Of a stretch of DNA of 38,494 bases, positions 35,936-38,494 are shown piece by piece. Below the pieces are notes generated by a model. The model searched no databases. It saw nothing but the letters and a program-made list of their open reading frames with translations, and was not told where the DNA came from. Both the position numbers and the translations under genes were made by a program. Source of the stretch: Bacteroidales bacterium (GTDB taxonomy: Bacteria; Bacteroidota; Bacteroidia; Bacteroidales; VadinHA17). Numbering within the stretch: the stretch's first letter is position 1; the number at the start of each line of letters is the position of its first letter. The stretch is taken from NCBI GenBank assembly GCA_021738535.1, contig JAIPBU010000036.1, forward strand, positions 1-38,494, read 5' to 3'.

Positions 35936-37153
35936 TTAAAAGGCTGCCAGCAGCAGGTTAATGTCTTTTGAGAGGAGGTTGAATTTTTGTCCCAGTGTTT
36001 CGTTAGTAAGGATTCCCTTATAGACATATACTCCGTTGCTGAGGCCGCGGTTGGTTTTAAGCATATGGTCGAGTCCTCCCCGGTCGGCCATGTCCTGGAT
36101 AAGTGGTGTAAATACGTTACTGAGGGCAATGGAAGCGGTGCGTGCCACTCTTGAGGGCAGGTTCCAGGCAGAGTAATGCGTGACGCCGTGTTTCTCATAA
36201 ACAGGATCTTTCAGGTCGCGGCATTCTATTGTTTCTATACATCCGCCACGGTCTATACTAAGATCTATCAGGAATGCTCCTTTTTTCATTTTTTTCACCA
36301 TATCTTCGGTTATATGGTACCATGGTCTCAGGTCTTCTATCTGTATTGCACCCACCAGCACGTCGGCTGACTTAAGAGCTTTATCCAGCACCTGGGGGTG
36401 ATAGACCGATGTGTTTAGTCGCTGACCCAGGGTCGACTGAAACCTTCTGAGTCTCTGCACTGAATTATCGAATACCATGACCTCTGCACCCAGTCCGAGC
36501 GCTGCACGGGCGGCATATTCACCGGCGGTTCCGGCACCTATTATGACCACTTCGGCAGGTGTGACGCCCGATATTCCTCCCAGCATAACGCCTTTGCCAC
36601 CATGCTGGTTACTGAGGTACTCACTTGCAATAAGGATGGCTGTTATACCGCTAATCTCGCTCATTGATTCAACCACGGGCAGTTCATTGCTGCTGTCCCT
36701 TATACTCTCGAAGGCAATGGCAGTGATATTCTTCTTCATCATTGCTGTGAGTGTGGCTTTGTTTTGCTTCAGCACTTTAAGGAATGACAGTACGGTGCGG
36801 CGATCCTGTAGCTTTTCTGCCTCATCCTTTGAGAAGGGAGCAACCTTAATAACAAGGTCACAGTTGAATACTTCATCCGTGGTTTTAACTATTTGTGCGC
36901 CGTTCTCGCTGTAGTCTCTGTCACTGAAATTGGCTCCCAGTCCTGATCCTTCCTGTACAATGACCGTATTACCCGCTTCAACCAGGATATTGGCGGCTTC
37001 CGGTGTGATAGCCACTCTTTTTTCATTTTCTTCCGATTCACAGGGGATGCCTATTGATACTTTCTTTTTTTTGAGACCTGTCTCGAGAAGTTCTTCCTGT
37101 GGCATAAATGCCGCATTGGATATATACTTATCCTTTTTTGTTCTCTCCTGCAT
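35936..37153 (-). CDS. ald: Alanine dehydrogenase (AlaDH/PNT family)
   Basis: This 405-residue enzyme interconverts alanine and pyruvate with NAD. It has the AlaDH/PNT N-domain (IGIPCESEENEKRVAITPEA, EGSGLGANFSDRDY) and the Rossmann domain with VVIIGAGTAGEYAARAALGLGA. The GAFLIDLSIDRGGCIET loop follows, and the end NLPSRVARTASIALSN. The N-terminus is about 30 residues longer than in typical AlaDH. ATG 37153 was preferred to TTG 37180. A transhydrogenase alpha-subunit identity is less likely because no beta subunit follows. It is 46 bp after tsaE. Confidence 0.88.
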   Translation of the reverse strand: MQERTKKDKYISNAAFMPQEELLETGLKKKKVSIGIPCESEENEKRVAITPEAANILVEAGNTVIVQEGSGLGANFSDRDYSENGAQIVKTTDEVFNCDLVIKVAPFSKDEAEKLQDRRTVLSFLKVLKQNKATLTAMMKKNITAIAFESIRDSSNELPVVESMSEISGITAILIASEYLSNQHGGKGVMLGGISGVTPAEVVIIGAGTAGEYAARAALGLGAEVMVFDNSVQRLRRFQSTLGQRLNTSVYHPQVLDKALKSADVLVGAIQIEDLRPWYHITEDMVKKMKKGAFLIDLSIDRGGCIETIECRDLKDPVYEKHGVTHYSAWNLPSRVARTASIALSNVFTPLIQDMADRGGLDHMLKTNRGLSNGVYVYKGILTNETLGQKFNLLSKDINLLLAAF

Positions 37154-37199
37154 ATTCCGGGCTTTGATTGGTGAAACCAAAGGTAAAAAAATAATTGAT

Positions 37200-37613
37200 T
37201 CAGGGCAATATCACCTTGCGGCTACCGTCGTCATTTACATTGATTTTAACCATTACTGTTTCTTCTGGCAGCAGGGCTTCTATTTTTTCCGGCCATTCCA
37301 TGAAGCAGTGATGACCTGACTGCAGGTATTCCTCGAAGCCAAAATCGAATACTTCTTCAATTTTCCCGATACGGAAAAAGTCGAAATGATACAGTGTATC
37401 ACCGCCGGAGGTATTATATTCATTCACCAGGGTGAAGGTAGGGCTTGTTGCCACGTCTGTGCTGCCCATCAGTTCGCATATTGCTTTTATGAGGGTTGTC
37501 TTGCCTGCCCCCATTGATCCGTAAAAGGCAAATATGCGTTTATCGCCCATGTATTCTATGACCTTCCGGGCTGCCTCTTTGAGTTGGGATATGTCTTTTA
37601 TTGTGATCTCCAT
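37200..37613 (-). CDS. tsaE: tRNA threonylcarbamoyladenosine biosynthesis ATPase TsaE
   Basis: TsaE is the ATPase that drives the TsaB/TsaD complex in making the t6A37 modification of tRNA. The 137-residue protein has Walker A GSMGAGKTT (residues 32-40), SPTFTLVNEY, the YHFDFFRIG stretch and MEWPEKIEALLP. I chose ATG 37613; the longer frame to 37781 runs through the hairpin element and encodes no family sequence. Confidence 0.94.
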   Translation of the reverse strand: MEITIKDISQLKEAARKVIEYMGDKRIFAFYGSMGAGKTTLIKAICELMGSTDVATSPTFTLVNEYNTSGGDTLYHFDFFRIGKIEEVFDFGFEEYLQSGHHCFMEWPEKIEALLPEETVMVKINVNDDGSRKVILP

Positions 37614-37668
37614 GTTTATGGTGCTGCTGTTGGGCAAAGATAATAAAAAGAGGCTTGGCTTCTTCGTT

Positions 37669-37745
37669 GGTGCAGGTCTCATGACCTGCGCCTGGCGTTG
37701 ATCTGCCACCTTCGCCAAGGCTACGGTGGCCGGAGGGAGATCAAC
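37669..37745. repeat. Two-hairpin REP-like element between tsaE and the RAYT gene
   Basis: Hairpin 1: GCAGGTC-TCAT-GACCTGC (37672-37689), extended by a GG/CC pair. Hairpin 2 is nested: outer arms GTTGATCT (37697-37704) and AGATCAAC (37738-37745), inner arms GCCACC (37705-37710) and GGTGGC (37725-37730). It lies 20 bp beyond the RAYT stop codon. Its sequence differs from the 1-333 family, so it would be a second REP family. A T-run at 37752-37758 also leaves a terminator role open. Confidence 0.75.
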
Positions 37746-37765
37746 ACAAACTTTTTTTGCACAGG

Positions 37766-38332
37766 TTAGTAAGCTTTCCATCTTCCCTTAGTTACAATAA
37801 CATCCAGATTACTATCCATTCCTGCATAATTACGTGCAGAACTAAATATATAATCTTCGGGGTTGCTTACAATCATTTCTTTTACAGGGTTATTATGTAT
37901 ATAATCCAATTTTTGATCAAAAAATTTATTACTGCTTATCTCATATGCTCTGTATCCTCTTTTCCACACTTTATGCTTTTGTGGTCTGCCTTGTCTTTTG
38001 CCTTCTGATTCAATAATTTGCATAAAATAATCACGTCTGCTTTCAGGCTTTTCTTTGATATTCTTTACGATTTGCCTTGAAGTATATTTTTTGAAATCCC
38101 TTAAAATGGCTGATAGAGGATATTCTCCATTTGCTCCAATAATTAGGTGAATATGATTTGGCATAATGCAGTAAGCATAAATATCAAGTCCTTTGTTATC
38201 CTGACAATACTTAAGTGATTCAATTATCAACAGTTTTTGACTGTTTCTGCTGAGGATATCCAACCATTTAATTATGGTCAAAGTAACAAAATAAACTTTC
38301 GATTGATCATGAATCTTATATGCAACGGACAT
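37766..38332 (-). CDS. REP-associated tyrosine transposase (RAYT, Y1_Tnp/TnpA_REP)
   Basis: This 188-residue protein carries the HUH-type Y1 signature IMPNHIHLIIG and the catalytic tyrosine context KLDYIHNNPVKEMIV, with SAILRDFKKYTSRQI in between. These are diagnostic of RAYT proteins, single-copy relatives of IS200/IS605 transposases that are held responsible for spreading REP elements. Length is in the family range and both catalytic motifs are intact, so it may be active. It is flanked downstream by the two-hairpin element and upstream by 24-bp direct repeats. Confidence 0.93.
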   Translation of the reverse strand: MSVAYKIHDQSKVYFVTLTIIKWLDILSRNSQKLLIIESLKYCQDNKGLDIYAYCIMPNHIHLIIGANGEYPLSAILRDFKKYTSRQIVKNIKEKPESRRDYFMQIIESEGKRQGRPQKHKVWKRGYRAYEISSNKFFDQKLDYIHNNPVKEMIVSNPEDYIFSSARNYAGMDSNLDVIVTKGRWKAY

Positions 38333-38360
38333 AGAATAAATTTACTAAACAATAGGTGAT

Positions 38361-38443
38361 AAATATCAATACATCGTTTACATAAAATATCACAACATCG
38401 TTTACATCTAAGGAATGTCAAAATATCATAACATCGTTTACAT
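38361..38443. repeat. Three 23-24-bp direct repeats upstream of the RAYT gene
   Basis: Copies at 38361-38383, 38385-38407 and 38421-38443 share AAATATCA..ACATCGTTTACAT with one or two differences. The first two are 24 bp apart and the third is 36 bp further (1.5 periods), separated by a 13-bp insert. They lie 28-111 bp upstream of the RAYT ATG. Confidence 0.85.
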
Positions 38444-38494
38444 AACGATCGATTTCGTTCTTTGAAATATTGTTTTTTCGTCTCCATAAATCTA

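Noticed and set aside
35756..35971. 71-residue plus-strand frame across the island border
   Set aside because: It starts inside the CxxC lipoprotein in another frame, crosses the compositional border and ends in antisense of alanine dehydrogenase.
37614..37781. N-terminal extension of TsaE
   Set aside because: The extra 56 residues are read through the hairpin element and the end of the RAYT gene; TsaE proteins begin at the chosen ATG.
38278..38487. 69-residue minus-strand frame with repeated CKRC motifs
   Set aside because: The CKRC motifs come from the 24-bp DNA repeats; the frame overlaps the RAYT gene start and has no other support.

Overview
The window reads as chromosomal DNA of a member of the Bacteroidota, most likely of the Bacteroidales or a close relative. 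Evidence for this: a complete porP-gldK-gldL-gldM-gldN type IX secretion block, a DUF4270 lipoprotein, a stand-alone GT5-like domain protein divergent from panC, an HU-like/SPOR membrane protein, a BF3164-type lipoprotein, and Bacteroidota promoter elements of the form TTTG-N19..22-TAnnTTTG. I cannot name a genus. No rRNA, tRNA or CRISPR array was seen.

Layout. 1-333: structured, GC-rich REP-like tandem array (cut by the window edge). 423-3958 (+): TonB-dependent receptor and mannose-1-phosphate guanylyltransferase. 3955-9764 (-): type IX secretion operon porP-gldKLMN. 9782-9957: a second, diverged copy of the same repeat family in the porP leader. 10097-13567 (-): topA and an arginase-fold protein that lacks most of its metal ligands. 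13694-16045 (+): class A penicillin-binding protein. 16050-19683 (-): panC-panD-LPG-synthase-like membrane protein-radA, divergent from a GT5-like domain protein and a DUF4270 lipoprotein (19824-21927, +). 21938-28039 (-): a six-gene nucleotide-sugar operon (wbpE-, wbpD-, wbpB-, wbpA-like, galE, rfbB). 28141-29199 (+): HU-like/SPOR membrane protein. 29254-31287 (-): metG. 31362-32276 (+): S66 LD-carboxypeptidase.

At about 32370 the base composition drops sharply to AT-rich and stays so until about 35815. This looks like an acquired island. It holds a LytTR-only regulator with a good promoter, a secreted protein of unknown function, a small secreted Cys-rich peptide resembling the NVEALA family, a strong terminator, a BF3164-like beta-propeller lipoprotein, and a CxxC lipoprotein that appears internally deleted. 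Host-like sequence resumes with alanine dehydrogenase and tsaE (-). The right end holds a REP-associated tyrosine transposase (RAYT, Y1 family) flanked by a nested hairpin element on one side and 24-bp direct repeats on the other.

How it fits together: most of the window is cell-envelope biology (secretion, peptidoglycan, surface sugars, lipoproteins) plus CoA-precursor and DNA maintenance genes. The least explained parts are the AT-rich peptide/lipoprotein island and the relation between the RAYT and the repeat families. Several core genes (arginase-like, GT5-like) appear to have lost catalytic residues and are probably structural or regulatory proteins.
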